From NCBI RefSeq assembly GCF_025947065.1, contig NZ_CP109994.1:3348001-3412000 (forward strand): a stretch of DNA of 64,000 bases, in the 5' to 3' direction. The notes beneath the pieces are model-generated. The model was not told the origin of the DNA, did no database searches, and worked only from the letters and a program-made list of their open reading frames with translations. Every line of letters begins with the position of its first letter. Position 1 is the first letter of the stretch. Positions 35,891-45,286 of the stretch are shown here, in pieces. The position numbers and the translations under genes are program-made. Source of the stretch: Flavobacterium sp. N1736 (GTDB lineage Bacteria > Bacteroidota > Bacteroidia > Flavobacteriales > Flavobacteriaceae).

Positions 35891-36952
35891 TTAATTTTGT
35901 AAACCTTGCAGTTGATAATTTAAAGGCGTTGTTCCGGTATGTTTTTTAAAAGCTGCAAAAAATGTCGATTTCGAATTAAAACCAACATCATAACCTATAG
36001 ATTCTAGAGTTAGTTTGTCGTTTGAAGTGATGATTTTGCAAGCTTCCTTTATTCTGAATTCATTGATAAAACTCGTAAAATTCCTGCCCAAATTGTTATT
36101 CAAAAACTGAGACAATTGATGACTCGAAATATTAAGTTCCTGCGATAAATCCTGTAGACTCAAATTCGGGTTTTTATACAAACTTTTTTCGATCATTATT
36201 TTTTCTAATTTTTCAGATAAAAGTACGGCTTCGGCTGCATCTATTTTCTTTCCTGAATATTTTTGATTGTTCAGCAAAAACAAATCATCTGTTTTTTTTC
36301 TGTATAAAAGAATTGAAATAATAAGATATAAAATAAAAGAAAAAACCACAGCGCCACTAATATATGTTGCTCCCGAAGCGCCCATAATCGAAAGGAAATA
36401 GAAAAGAAACAAAAGAAAATTACCCAAAAAAAGCATTCCGAACCACAGTTCTGAAGGCGTTGTTTTTTGTTTTGGATTTATTATTTTTTTCAAAATTGCA
36501 CGAATTGTAAAACCTGAAAAAACAATATAAACGAACCATTCAAAATAAATAATCTTTATAAAATAACCTGTCCAAAGTTTTGGATAATCTTCATACGGAT
36601 ATACAACTCCAACAGTCACAATGATGATTCCTAAAAGCAGTAATGTAAACTTCCATGATTTTGGCATTACGTTTACTTCTTCAACCGCCGATCTTAAAAA
36701 ATAATACAGACACGGACCAATAAAAAAACAGGCTGTAAGTCCAAATTGCAGATACATTTTAGGTAAAGTAGAATCAAAATAGACAAATACAGATTTACCA
36801 ATTCTAATACTTAATGCAAATAAAAGCGCTCCAAGAAAATAATTGGTAAGGTATTTTTTCTTCGTAAAAAAGAAAAAATAAACGCCCAGAATAATTCCGT
36901 TGAAAGCTCCCAAAGCACTAAAAAAGAATAAAAGTTCTTTGCCAGTATCCAT
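35891..36952 (-). CDS. AraC-type regulator with seven-helix membrane domain (copy 2)
   Basis: This 353-residue tandem paralogue of the next gene has the same layout: membrane domain 5-225 and AraC domain at the C-terminus. Both start with GKE-LFFF-ALG-FNGIIL-YFFFFT-KKYLTN. Differences gather in the membrane part after residue 90, as expected if sensing, not DNA binding, has diverged. It is the first gene of the pair. The cognate signal is unknown. Confidence 0.9.
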   Translation of the reverse strand: MDTGKELLFFFSALGAFNGIILGVYFFFFTKKKYLTNYFLGALLFALSIRIGKSVFVYFDSTLPKMYLQFGLTACFFIGPCLYYFLRSAVEEVNVMPKSWKFTLLLLGIIIVTVGVVYPYEDYPKLWTGYFIKIIYFEWFVYIVFSGFTIRAILKKIINPKQKTTPSELWFGMLFLGNFLLFLFYFLSIMGASGATYISGAVVFSFILYLIISILLYRKKTDDLFLLNNQKYSGKKIDAAEAVLLSEKLEKIMIEKSLYKNPNLSLQDLSQELNISSHQLSQFLNNNLGRNFTSFINEFRIKEACKIITSNDKLTLESIGYDVGFNSKSTFFAAFKKHTGTTPLNYQLQGLQN

Positions 36953-37092
36953 AATTAAATTTGGTTAATGCAGACAAAGCTAAAAAAAAGATTGGTTTAA
37001 TGTTTTTATTCTTTTTCAAAAAAACAGAATAATGCTCTAACTCACAATATTATCAACCTTTAAATGTCTCAGAATTTCCCAATTATAAATAC

Positions 37093-37100
37093 TACTTTTG
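37093..37100 (+). promoter_or_regulatory. -7 box of the large outer-membrane protein gene
   Basis: TACTTTTG fits TAnnTTTG and lies 22 bases before the ATG. No good -33 element was found. Confidence 0.45.
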
Positions 37101-37122
37101 GCTTTTTAGAGTTAAAGTCTTT

Positions 37123-40100
37123 ATGTTGAAAAAATTACTGTTTTTAACGGTGCTGTTTTGGTTTTCTGGTCTTCGGGCGCAAGAAACGGAATCATCGTAT
37201 CAAACGAAAAAAGTAATTGTTACCAAAGACACGATTCACCTGGAAAAATTTAGTATTAATTCCAGTTTTTTCGAACTTTTAAATGCTAAAAATGAACCAA
37301 TCGATTCTGCCTTTTACAAAATCGATTTTCAAAAAGGAACTTTACTTTTTAAAGAAAATTTCAATTCGGCTTCTGATACTTTAATTGTCAATTATTTAAA
37401 ATATCCTGATTTTTTAACCAAAGAATATTCAATTTACAAAGATAGTCAGGTGGTTAGCAACGATGTTGGAACAGAGAAATTATACAAACTTGAAAATGCT
37501 AACGCAAAAAAAGTCACGCCGTTTGATGGATTAAATACTTCCGGAAGTATTACGCGTGGTGTTACGATTGGTAATAATCAAAACACGGTTTTAAATTCGA
37601 ATCTGGATCTGCAGATAACGGGAAAAATATCTGATAAAGTGAGTTTGCGGGCTTCACTTCAGGACAATAATATTCCGCTTCAAGATGGCGGATATTCGCA
37701 AAAACTGGATCAGTTTGATAATATTTTCATGGAACTTTTTAGCGATGACTGGAACATTCGTGCGGGCGATGTTTTTCTGGAAAATAGAAAAACGCAATTT
37801 CTAAGTTTCAACAAAAAGGTTCAGGGGCTTGCAACGAGTTTTGATTTTGGAGGCGAGGAAAACAAAACAAATGTTTTTGCATCTGTCGCTTTTGTAAAGG
37901 GGCAATATGCAAAAAGTACTTTTACAGGACAGGAGGGCAATCAGGGACCGTACAAATTAAAAGGGCAAAATGGCGAATTGTACGTTTTGGTAATTTCCGG
38001 TTCTGAACGTGTTTATGTAAATGGTGTTTTACTCAAACGTGGTGAAAACAACGATTATGTAATTGATTATAATGCGGGTGAAATTGTGTTTACATCGCTT
38101 TTTACGATTACATCAGAAATGCGTATTAATGTTGAATATCAATATTCTGAACGAAATTACAATCGATTGGTTACATATGCGGGTGCGACTCATGAAAATA
38201 AAAACTGGAGTTTTGGCGGTTATATCTATTCTGAAAATGATATGAAAAATCAGCCTTTGCAACAAAATCTTTCTACAGAACAAGTTCAGATTTTGAGTCA
38301 GGCGGGAGACAATCAAAACTTAATGATCGCGCCATCTGCTTATGAAGATGTGTATGCTGATAATAAAATTTTGTATAAAAAAGTACTCGTAAATAATGTC
38401 GACGTTTATCAATATTCAAACAATTCGAGCGATGTTTTATATAATGTAAAATTTAGTCTTGTTGGCAATAATCTGGGAAATTACATCATTCAAAACAATA
38501 ATTCTGTGGAGCGTATTTACGAATATACTGCACCGGTAAATGGCGTTTTGCAGGGAAATTATGAACCAATTGTAAAACTTGTTGCGCCAATGAAAATTCA
38601 GGTCGCGACTTTTTTAGGAAAGTACAATCCCGATGAAAAAACGTTGGTTGATTTTGAAATTGCAATGAGCAACAATGATCAAAACTTATTTTCGAATATT
38701 GACGATGCTAATAATCAGGGAATTGCTTTTAAAACCAATATCAAAAAACGTCTTTTTACGAAAGACTGGACTCTGGATGGTTTTGCAAATTATCAATTTG
38801 TACAAAAAGATTTCAGATCGGTAGAACGTTTGTATAATATTGAATTTAATCGGGATTGGAATTTAAATACGACGCTTTCAGGCAACCAGAGTCTTTTGGT
38901 TACGGGTTTAAATTTTGATTTGTTCGCCAAAAAAGAAACTTCAAATATTGGTTTGTTTACTTATAAATTTGAAAAATTAGACTTTACGGAAAGCTATTCG
39001 GGAGCACGACATACAACAACTGCTTTTTTTAAACTGAATAAATGGACGATTGAAAATTTAGGCAGTTTCCTAAATTCTGATGCAACGGCTTCGACTTCAA
39101 AATTCATTCGAAATCTGGCTAAAACGAAATATCATTTTGGCAAAAATTGGGTTGGCGGAAGTGTACAAATCGAAGATAATCAGGAAAAAGATAAGATCAC
39201 AAATCAGTTTTCGGCCTTGAGCCAAAGATTTTCTGAATATGGTGTTTTTGTTGGTCGTGGCGACAGTACGAAGGTTTTTGTCGAATTAGGATATTTACAA
39301 CGTCGAAACGATAGTTTGCAAAATGGTTTATTGCAACATGTAAACGATTCCCGAATGTACGTTTTAAAATCAAAATTGATTCAGAATAAAAAAACAGATT
39401 TGGCGGTTTATGCGAGTTACAGAACTTTGAATTTTACGGATGCACTACGAAAAAACGAACCTTCATTAAACTCCAGAATTCTATACAACGACCGATTTTT
39501 TAATCAGTTTATGCAAATAGGTACGGCTTATGAAACGAGTTCAGGAACTATTGCGCAACAGGAATTTACGTATATCGAAGTTCCGGCGGGGCAAGGTGTT
39601 TATACCTGGAATGATTATAATGGTAACGGAATTCAGGAATTGGAAGAGTTTGAGGTCGCTCCTTTTCCGGATCAGGCGAAGTTTATTCGTATCTTTTTAC
39701 CCAATCAGGTTTATATTAAAACGAATCAAAATAAGTTTTCACAATCGGTTACTTTAAATCCGCTGCAATGGCAAAACGAAACCGGTTTTAAAAAATTGGC
39801 TTCTTATTTTTACAATCAGACGTCTTTTATTATGGATCGAAAAGTAAAAAGTAACGGCGATCGTTTAGAATTGAATCCGTTTAGTTCATCTGAAGAAAAT
39901 ATTTTGGGATTAAACTCAAGTTTCAGGAACAGTTTATATTATAATCGAGGCAAACAAAAGCATTCTGTAACGTATTCTTACCTTATTAATAAAGGGAAAA
40001 ATTTGCTTTCGATTGGTTCTCAAAATGTCACTAACAATTCACACCAATTGCAATACACGCATTTGTATCAAAAAAGCTGGTTGTTTAATTTCTTTACCAA

Positions 40101-40554
40101 AACCATAAAAAACAATTTAGTTTCGGAAGATTTTACTGAAAAGAATTATGATTTGAAAGGCTATCAAATTGCACCAAAAATCAGTTATTTATTTTCGAAA
40201 AATACCAGTCTGGATTTCTTTTATGAGTTGCAGAACAAAGAAAACAAAATAGGAAATTTTGAAACATTGCGTCAAAACAGGCTGGGAACTTCTTTTTCTT
40301 ATGCCGGCGAAAAAAAGATAACTGTAAATGGTGAGTTTTCTTTTTATGAAAATAAATTTGAAGGAAACGAATTTTCATCTGTAGGTTTTCAAATGCTTGA
40401 AGGGCTGCAGGCTGGGCAAAATCTGGTTTGGAAGCTGCTTTTACAGAAAAACATAACGCAGTTTTTAGATATAAATTTAAATTATCAGGGTCGAAAAAGT
40501 GAAACCGGAAATACGGTTCACACCGGAAATGTACAGCTTCGTGCTTATTTTTAA
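37123..40554 (+). CDS. Large outer-membrane beta-barrel protein, uncharacterised
   Basis: This 1143-residue protein has a signal peptide ending GLRAQ. The first 150 residues form a beta domain. The rest is rich in alternating strands ending with aromatic residues, closing in NVQLRAYF with a terminal Phe, as outer-membrane barrels do. Two blocks stand out: GSITRGVTIGNNQNTVLNSNLDLQI and GPYKLKGQNG...DYVIDYNAGEIVFTS. These resemble parts of large Bacteroidetes surface proteins, including regions reminiscent of the T9SS protein SprA, but the length is half and I cannot confirm kinship. It has no operon partner. Confidence 0.7.
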   Translation: MLKKLLFLTVLFWFSGLRAQETESSYQTKKVIVTKDTIHLEKFSINSSFFELLNAKNEPIDSAFYKIDFQKGTLLFKENFNSASDTLIVNYLKYPDFLTKEYSIYKDSQVVSNDVGTEKLYKLENANAKKVTPFDGLNTSGSITRGVTIGNNQNTVLNSNLDLQITGKISDKVSLRASLQDNNIPLQDGGYSQKLDQFDNIFMELFSDDWNIRAGDVFLENRKTQFLSFNKKVQGLATSFDFGGEENKTNVFASVAFVKGQYAKSTFTGQEGNQGPYKLKGQNGELYVLVISGSERVYVNGVLLKRGENNDYVIDYNAGEIVFTSLFTITSEMRINVEYQYSERNYNRLVTYAGATHENKNWSFGGYIYSENDMKNQPLQQNLSTEQVQILSQAGDNQNLMIAPSAYEDVYADNKILYKKVLVNNVDVYQYSNNSSDVLYNVKFSLVGNNLGNYIIQNNNSVERIYEYTAPVNGVLQGNYEPIVKLVAPMKIQVATFLGKYNPDEKTLVDFEIAMSNNDQNLFSNIDDANNQGIAFKTNIKKRLFTKDWTLDGFANYQFVQKDFRSVERLYNIEFNRDWNLNTTLSGNQSLLVTGLNFDLFAKKETSNIGLFTYKFEKLDFTESYSGARHTTTAFFKLNKWTIENLGSFLNSDATASTSKFIRNLAKTKYHFGKNWVGGSVQIEDNQEKDKITNQFSALSQRFSEYGVFVGRGDSTKVFVELGYLQRRNDSLQNGLLQHVNDSRMYVLKSKLIQNKKTDLAVYASYRTLNFTDALRKNEPSLNSRILYNDRFFNQFMQIGTAYETSSGTIAQQEFTYIEVPAGQGVYTWNDYNGNGIQELEEFEVAPFPDQAKFIRIFLPNQVYIKTNQNKFSQSVTLNPLQWQNETGFKKLASYFYNQTSFIMDRKVKSNGDRLELNPFSSSEENILGLNSSFRNSLYYNRGKQKHSVTYSYLINKGKNLLSIGSQNVTNNSHQLQYTHLYQKSWLFNFFTKTIKNNLVSEDFTEKNYDLKGYQIAPKISYLFSKNTSLDFFYELQNKENKIGNFETLRQNRLGTSFSYAGEKKITVNGEFSFYENKFEGNEFSSVGFQMLEGLQAGQNLVWKLLLQKNITQFLDINLNYQGRKSETGNTVHTGNVQLRAYF

Positions 40555-40617
40555 CACTTTGCGAACAACATTACTATAAATTGATTATTTTTAATTGAAA
40601 TTTTAACTTCTCAACTT

Positions 40618-41208
40618 ATGAAAAAATTATTATTGATCTGTTTCGTATTTGTGCTTTCCGGTAATTTCTATGCGCAGGAAACAACAAAAACTACTAAAAC
40701 TAAAACAGAAACTAAGGCAAAAAAAGCAAAATCTGATGCTGATAAAGCTGCTGCAGATGCAAAAAAGGAATCGGCAAAAGCTAAAAAAGCAAAATCTGAT
40801 GCTGACAAAGCGACTACAGATGCCAAAAAAGAATCTGCTAAAGCTAAAAAAGCTTCTGATAAAGCAAAATCTGCTGCAGATGGAGCAACTGCTGATTCTA
40901 AAAAAGCAACTGCTGATGCAAAAAAAGCAAAATCTGACGCTGCTAAAGCAAAAAAAGACGCTAAGGCTGAAAGCACAAAAGCTGATGTAAAAAAGACAGA
41001 AGCTGATGCAAAAGCAAAATCGGTTAAAAAAGATGCAACTGCAACTAAAAAAGCAACGACTAAAACTTTAAAGGAAACGAACGAAAAAGCACCAAAAGTT
41101 GCTGATAAAGTGACGGGAGAATACAATGGTAAAAAAGTATATACAGGTCCCAGAGGCGGTAAATACTACATTAATTCTAACGGAAACAAAACGTATATAC
41201 AGGATTAA
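40618..41208 (+). CDS. Exported Ala/Lys-rich repeat protein with PBCV-type basic adaptor-like C-terminus
   Basis: This 196-residue protein has a signal peptide (cut near FYAQ). Residues 25-160 are a low-complexity helical run of units such as KAKKAKSDADKAAADAKKES, probably a long charged helix or coiled coil. The last 30 residues, GEYNGKKVYTGPRGGKYYIN..., match the PBCV-specific basic adaptor pattern (GPRGG-x-Y). The function is unknown; binding to polyanions such as DNA or cell-surface glycans is possible. The repeat composition also makes false frames on both strands. Confidence 0.75.
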   Translation: MKKLLLICFVFVLSGNFYAQETTKTTKTKTETKAKKAKSDADKAAADAKKESAKAKKAKSDADKATTDAKKESAKAKKASDKAKSAADGATADSKKATADAKKAKSDAAKAKKDAKAESTKADVKKTEADAKAKSVKKDATATKKATTKTLKETNEKAPKVADKVTGEYNGKKVYTGPRGGKYYINSNGNKTYIQD

Positions 41209-41228
41209 AAATAATTTCATTACTATAA

Positions 41229-41262
41229 TAAAGGAGACTAATTGATATTGGTCTCTTTTTTT
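41229..41262 (+). terminator. Terminator of the Ala/Lys-rich gene
   Basis: AAGGAGACTAAT and ATTGGTCTCTTT pair with G-U pairs, followed by a T run. It lies 20 bases after the stop codon. Confidence 0.75.
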
Positions 41263-41420
41263 TATAGAAAAAAATCAGTGAATGCCTCTTATTTTTTCTC
41301 CATTTTCAGATTTTGTGTTAATTTACCAATAAAGCTTTACAATAGAGTTAATAATTTAGTAATATCTCCGAAATAGCAGAAAAGACTTATTTATATATCT
41401 TCGTCAAAAAGCAACATAAT

Positions 41421-42497
41421 ATGAGTATTGAATATTCTGCAAACAAAACTATTTTAATCGCACCGTTAAACTGGGGACTAGGCCACGCCACAAGATGCAT
41501 CCCGATCATAAAAGCGCTTCAGGAAAATAACTTTATTCCGGTCATAGCTTCAGACGGTATTGCGCTTGCTTTGTTAAGAAAAGAATTCCCTTATATTCAA
41601 ACTCTTGAATTGCCATCGTATCATATTGAATATGCTAAAAATGGTAAAAATTTTAAATGGAAACTGATCAAAAACCTTCCTAAAATGATTACTGCTATTT
41701 TAGATGAGAAAAAAATGGTGAAATCGTGGGTTAAAAAACACGGTATTGACGGTATTATTTCAGATAACAGATTAGGTGTTTTTAGTAAAAAAATCCCATC
41801 TGTATTTATAACGCATCAATTGAATGTGATGACCGGAAACACGACGTGGTTTACGAGTAAATGTCATCAGCATATTATTAAAAAATACAACCAATGCTGG
41901 GTTCCTGATACTAATGAAGAGGTAAATCTTACCGGTGAATTAGGGCATCTTAAAACAGATGAACTTAACTTAAAATATATTGGTCCTTTGAGCAGAATGC
42001 GTAAAAAAGAGACTCCAAAAGTATATGATTTAATGATTATTCTATCGGGACCGGAACCTCAACGTACTTTCCTTGAAGAAAAATTACTGAAAGAAATCGT
42101 TAATTATAAAGGAAAAGTAGTTTTTGTAAAAGGTGTAGTCGAAAAAGACCAAACTAAACTGGAATCAGAAAATGTTACGCATTACAATTTCATGAATTCG
42201 AAGCAATTGGAACAAACTTTTAACGAAAGTGAATTGGTTTTATGCCGTTCCGGTTATACTACTGTTATGGATTTGGCAAAATTGGGTAAAAAAGCTTTTT
42301 TTATTCCAACGCCGGGACAATATGAGCAGGAATATCTTGCGATAAAACTTCAGGATGAAAATTTGGTGCCGTACGCATTGCAAGACGACTTTACCATTGA
42401 AGATTTATCAAGAGTAAAGTCGTTTACAGGTTTTTCTCAGTTTCAGGATAATATCGACTGGGATGAACTATTTTCTATATTTGAAGATAAAGTTTAG
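41421..42497 (+). CDS. GT-B family glycosyltransferase, MurG/UGT-like
   Basis: This 358-residue cytoplasmic or membrane-associated enzyme starts with ILIAPLNWGLGHATRCIPII, a GT-B nucleotide-binding loop with GLGHATR. The C-terminal domain has LCRSGYTTVMDLAKLGKKAFFIPTPGQYEQEYLA, the UDP-sugar donor site. The acceptor is unknown; the family is widespread in Bacteroidetes as an unassigned glycosyltransferase. It is convergent with the porin gene, overlapping it by four bases at the 3' ends. Confidence 0.85.
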   Translation: MSIEYSANKTILIAPLNWGLGHATRCIPIIKALQENNFIPVIASDGIALALLRKEFPYIQTLELPSYHIEYAKNGKNFKWKLIKNLPKMITAILDEKKMVKSWVKKHGIDGIISDNRLGVFSKKIPSVFITHQLNVMTGNTTWFTSKCHQHIIKKYNQCWVPDTNEEVNLTGELGHLKTDELNLKYIGPLSRMRKKETPKVYDLMIILSGPEPQRTFLEEKLLKEIVNYKGKVVFVKGVVEKDQTKLESENVTHYNFMNSKQLEQTFNESELVLCRSGYTTVMDLAKLGKKAFFIPTPGQYEQEYLAIKLQDENLVPYALQDDFTIEDLSRVKSFTGFSQFQDNIDWDELFSIFEDKV

Positions 42498-43789
42498 AAG
42501 TTAAACTGCGCTTGCAATCGCAATAAATTTCCTTGTTGCCTGTTGATTGGAAGCGCGCTGTCTTCAAAAGTTCTGTCGGCAATAACATATTCTGCCGTAA
42601 GTTCGAATGCTTTAATTGGCTGCCATTCTATACCTAATTCATAATCTCTTACGACATAACTTCTGGCATCTTTTTCGTATTTTTTTCCTCCGTCATAATA
42701 TTGAAATTTGGCAAAAGGATAAATATGCTGCTTTTTCAAATCTAATTTGTAATTCAATAATACGTAACCACCATTTAAATCTGTTTCATCAACAGTATTG
42801 GTTAACGTATTGTAGCGAGGTCCTCTACCAATATTATATTCCGTCTGGATTCCGAATGGTTTTGGATATAAAACAAAAGTCGCTCCTACTCTTTGGTCTT
42901 TTACATATTGTGGATCATTTACGATAACTCCAGGGGAAATTTCACCTGTAAAAGCCCATTTTCCGGTATATGCCTGAATTCCCGGTTCGATAATCTGATT
43001 GCCAATAACAAACGGATATGTTACTCTGGCAACAACATTCAAATCTCTGTTTCCATCTAATTTATTGGCGATTTGTCCATTGTAAACTCCAAAAGCAAAA
43101 ACTCCATAATCGCCTGAACCTTTATAACCGTCTTTTACAAGCATAGCAAAACGCTCTCTGATTTCAGCCGGGGCCCAATAAAAGAATATTCCTAAATCAC
43201 GTTCATTCAAGATGGCACTGTTCATCGCATCGTTTCTGTCTAAAGCCAATCGTTGTGAACTTGATTGCATGTTTTCAAAACCGTATGGAATTTTACTTTG
43301 TCCAACACGCACACGATATTCTTTTTTCTTATCAAAAGAAAGATCAAAATATAAGTCACGAATCTGAACGAAATTTTGAATTCCCGTACTTGGTGAACTG
43401 GCAAAATCCGGCTGAAAGTAGAAAAATACATTTGGATGAACCTGACCTGAAAACACTAAACGTGCACGTCTGATAAAAAGTCCGTTGTTTGCTCTTGCGT
43501 TGGGATCTGTAGAAGTTGTTCCCCATGATTTATCGCATTGTTCGCAGGAAACTTTATCGTTTGTAGATAACAAACCGTTGTATCTTATTTGTGCATAACC
43601 TCTTAAAGAGATTCGATCGTACCAATGTTCGTCGTTACTAACACCTGATTTGGTATCTGGAAGTTTTGCTTTGTTGATAGAATCAAGAAGTCGAACTACT
43701 TCTTTTTTCACATCTTCTTTAGTCAATTCCTGTGCATTTGCCACACAACTAATTAGCAACAAAATCGCAATTATTTTTCTTTTTATCAT
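42494..43789 (-). CDS. Phosphate-selective porin O/P family protein
   Basis: This 431-residue outer-membrane porin has a signal peptide ending VANAQ, a periplasmic helical part (EDVKKEVVRLLDSINKAK) and then a barrel: RISLRGYAQIRYNG, NNGLFIRRARLVFSGQVHPNVFFYFQPDF, RVRVGQSKIPYGFENMQSS and a C-terminal LLRLQAQFNF ending in Phe. The family passes phosphate or polyphosphate in Pseudomonas. Its neighbour is a PhoR/PhoB-like pair and 11-base repeats lie before it, which together suggest phosphate control. Confidence 0.88.
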   Translation of the reverse strand: MIKRKIIAILLLISCVANAQELTKEDVKKEVVRLLDSINKAKLPDTKSGVSNDEHWYDRISLRGYAQIRYNGLLSTNDKVSCEQCDKSWGTTSTDPNARANNGLFIRRARLVFSGQVHPNVFFYFQPDFASSPSTGIQNFVQIRDLYFDLSFDKKKEYRVRVGQSKIPYGFENMQSSSQRLALDRNDAMNSAILNERDLGIFFYWAPAEIRERFAMLVKDGYKGSGDYGVFAFGVYNGQIANKLDGNRDLNVVARVTYPFVIGNQIIEPGIQAYTGKWAFTGEISPGVIVNDPQYVKDQRVGATFVLYPKPFGIQTEYNIGRGPRYNTLTNTVDETDLNGGYVLLNYKLDLKKQHIYPFAKFQYYDGGKKYEKDARSYVVRDYELGIEWQPIKAFELTAEYVIADRTFEDSALPINRQQGNLLRLQAQFNF

Positions 43790-43819
43790 TTTTTCTCTAA
43801 TGCACTAAAATTCAAGGTG

Positions 43820-43865
43820 CAAAGATGTATCACCTATGTTAAGAAATCATTAACAAGATGTTACC
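43820..43865 (-). promoter_or_regulatory. Porin promoter with PHO-box-like repeats
   Basis: On the minus strand GGTAACA, GTTAATG and CTTAACA (43865-43859, 43854-43848, 43843-43837) are spaced by four bases, so they repeat every 11 bases. A -7-like CATCTTTG lies at 43827-43820. A 7-4-7 layout with a 20-base gap to the -7 box is shared with the receptor gene at 46202. Confidence 0.5.
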
Positions 43866-43954
43866 AAAATAAGAAGATTTGTTTCGAAATTGTTACGCAA
43901 ATATTATTCGTCGTGACAAACTATGTATTTACGGCACTTCGCATTTATTTAAGC

Positions 43955-45040
43955 TTACAATTTTTTAACTTCGATTTTTTGTGCTTTATATGCTTTTTCG
44001 AGTGTAAAAGAAAATTCAGAACCAATTCCGAACTCACTTTCTACGTATACTTTTTCTTTATGTGCTTCGATAATATGTTTTACGATGGCTAATCCTAAAC
44101 CTGAACCGCCTTCAGATCGGGTTCCGCTTTTATCAACTCTGTAAAAACGTTCAAAAAGTCTTGGAATATTTTGTTTTTCAACTCCTTCTCCGTTATCGCT
44201 AATTCTGATTAAGACTTTTTTCTTGGTTAGATTTACTACGCCAACTTCGGTTAAGCCGCCTTCTTTTCCGTACTTAATTGAGTTTACAATTAAATTTTCA
44301 AGTACTTGTTGAATTCTGTCTTCGTCTCCACGAACTATAACCGATTTTACATTTCTGCTTTCAAAAGCCAATTTTATTTTTTTCTTCTCGGCTTTCATTT
44401 CCAATAAGTCAAAAACATTCTGAATCAATACAACAATATCAAAATCAGTCATATTCAAATCTAAATCACCAGATTCAAGTTTGGTAATCATATCGAGATC
44501 TTCGACTATATAAATTAATCGCTCTACTCCTTTTTCGGCACGTTTTAAATATTTTTTTCTGATATTTTTGTCGTCCATTGCACCGTCAAGCAAAGTCGAA
44601 ACATAACCCTGAACAGTAAACAGGGGGGTTTTAAGTTCATGAGAAACGTTGCCTAAAAACTCTCTTCGGTATTGTTCACGAATTTCGAGCATTTCGATTT
44701 CGAGTTTTTTATCGGTAGCAAACTTTTTCACTTCTCGCGAAAGCGTTTCCATGTCGGTCGTAATAGGCTGATTGATCAATGTTGTGGATTCTAACAATGA
44801 AACCTCATCATATATTTTTTTTACTCTTCGGTATATAAAACGTTCTACTCGATATTGCAAAACCAAAAAAGCAAATATATAAATGGATACGATGAAAATT
44901 AATCCAAATGCGATTTGATGTTTTAATTGTCCTCTATAAAATAATGACATCAAAATCATAACAAATCCTGTTGCAAAAAGACTTATATATAATGCCGACT
45001 TTACAGCGAATTTGTATGTTTTTTTAAAATTAATTTTCAT
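43955..45040 (-). CDS. PhoR-like sensor histidine kinase
   Basis: This 361-residue kinase has two hydrophobic segments near the N-terminus (about 10-30 and 40-62) with almost no periplasmic loop, a linker, the dimer domain FLGNVSHELKTPLF with the phosphorylated His, and the ATPase part (VLENLIVNSIKYG, SDNGEGVEKQNI, GSGLGLAIVKHI). The lack of an outer sensor domain fits phosphate kinases that read transport state. It follows the response regulator by 246 bases containing a palindromic element. Naming it PhoR is by family and context only. Confidence 0.88.
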   Translation of the reverse strand: MKINFKKTYKFAVKSALYISLFATGFVMILMSLFYRGQLKHQIAFGLIFIVSIYIFAFLVLQYRVERFIYRRVKKIYDEVSLLESTTLINQPITTDMETLSREVKKFATDKKLEIEMLEIREQYRREFLGNVSHELKTPLFTVQGYVSTLLDGAMDDKNIRKKYLKRAEKGVERLIYIVEDLDMITKLESGDLDLNMTDFDIVVLIQNVFDLLEMKAEKKKIKLAFESRNVKSVIVRGDEDRIQQVLENLIVNSIKYGKEGGLTEVGVVNLTKKKVLIRISDNGEGVEKQNIPRLFERFYRVDKSGTRSEGGSGLGLAIVKHIIEAHKEKVYVESEFGIGSEFSFTLEKAYKAQKIEVKKL

Positions 45041-45081
45041 TGAAATATTTGATAAACTATTGAGAGACTATTTTTTCACCG

Positions 45082-45214
45082 TATAAGTGATATAAGTTCA
45101 TTTAACTTTTGACTATAAATGACTTAGCACATATAAACTAGGTTTATATGTGCTAATATATAATAATTTTTAAAAATTAAGTGCTACAAATTATATGAAC
45201 TTATATCACTTATA
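45082..45214. repeat. 133-base nested palindromic element between the two-component genes
   Basis: Perfect 20-base inverted ends (TATAAGTGATATAAG... at 45082-45101 and 45195-45214) enclose a second, perfect 15-base hairpin (TTAGCACATATAAAC, loop TAG, inverse; 45124-45156). The end sequence is shared with the element at 4976-5148. This looks like a MITE-type or REP-like unit with no coding capacity. Confidence 0.75.
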
Positions 45215-45286
45215 TGTTTAAATTTATTGAATTTGTTTAAATTCTTAGCAACTTAGAGTCTTTGAAACTTAGTCCCTTAAAAAAAT

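Noticed and set aside
40668..41126. A 152-codon minus-strand ORF across the Ala/Lys-rich gene
   Set aside because: It is the antisense of low-complexity GCT/AAA codons, which rarely give stops on the other strand. The plus-strand frame has a signal peptide and a recognisable C-terminal domain.
41421..42497. MurG itself
   Set aside because: The GT-B motifs are similar, but there is no cell-wall gene cluster and the N-terminal block differs from MurG. A general glycosyltransferase call is safer.
43817..44092. A plus-strand ORF across the porin and kinase intergenic region
   Set aside because: It overlaps the histidine kinase C-terminus in antisense and the repeats before the porin; composition is unlike a real gene.
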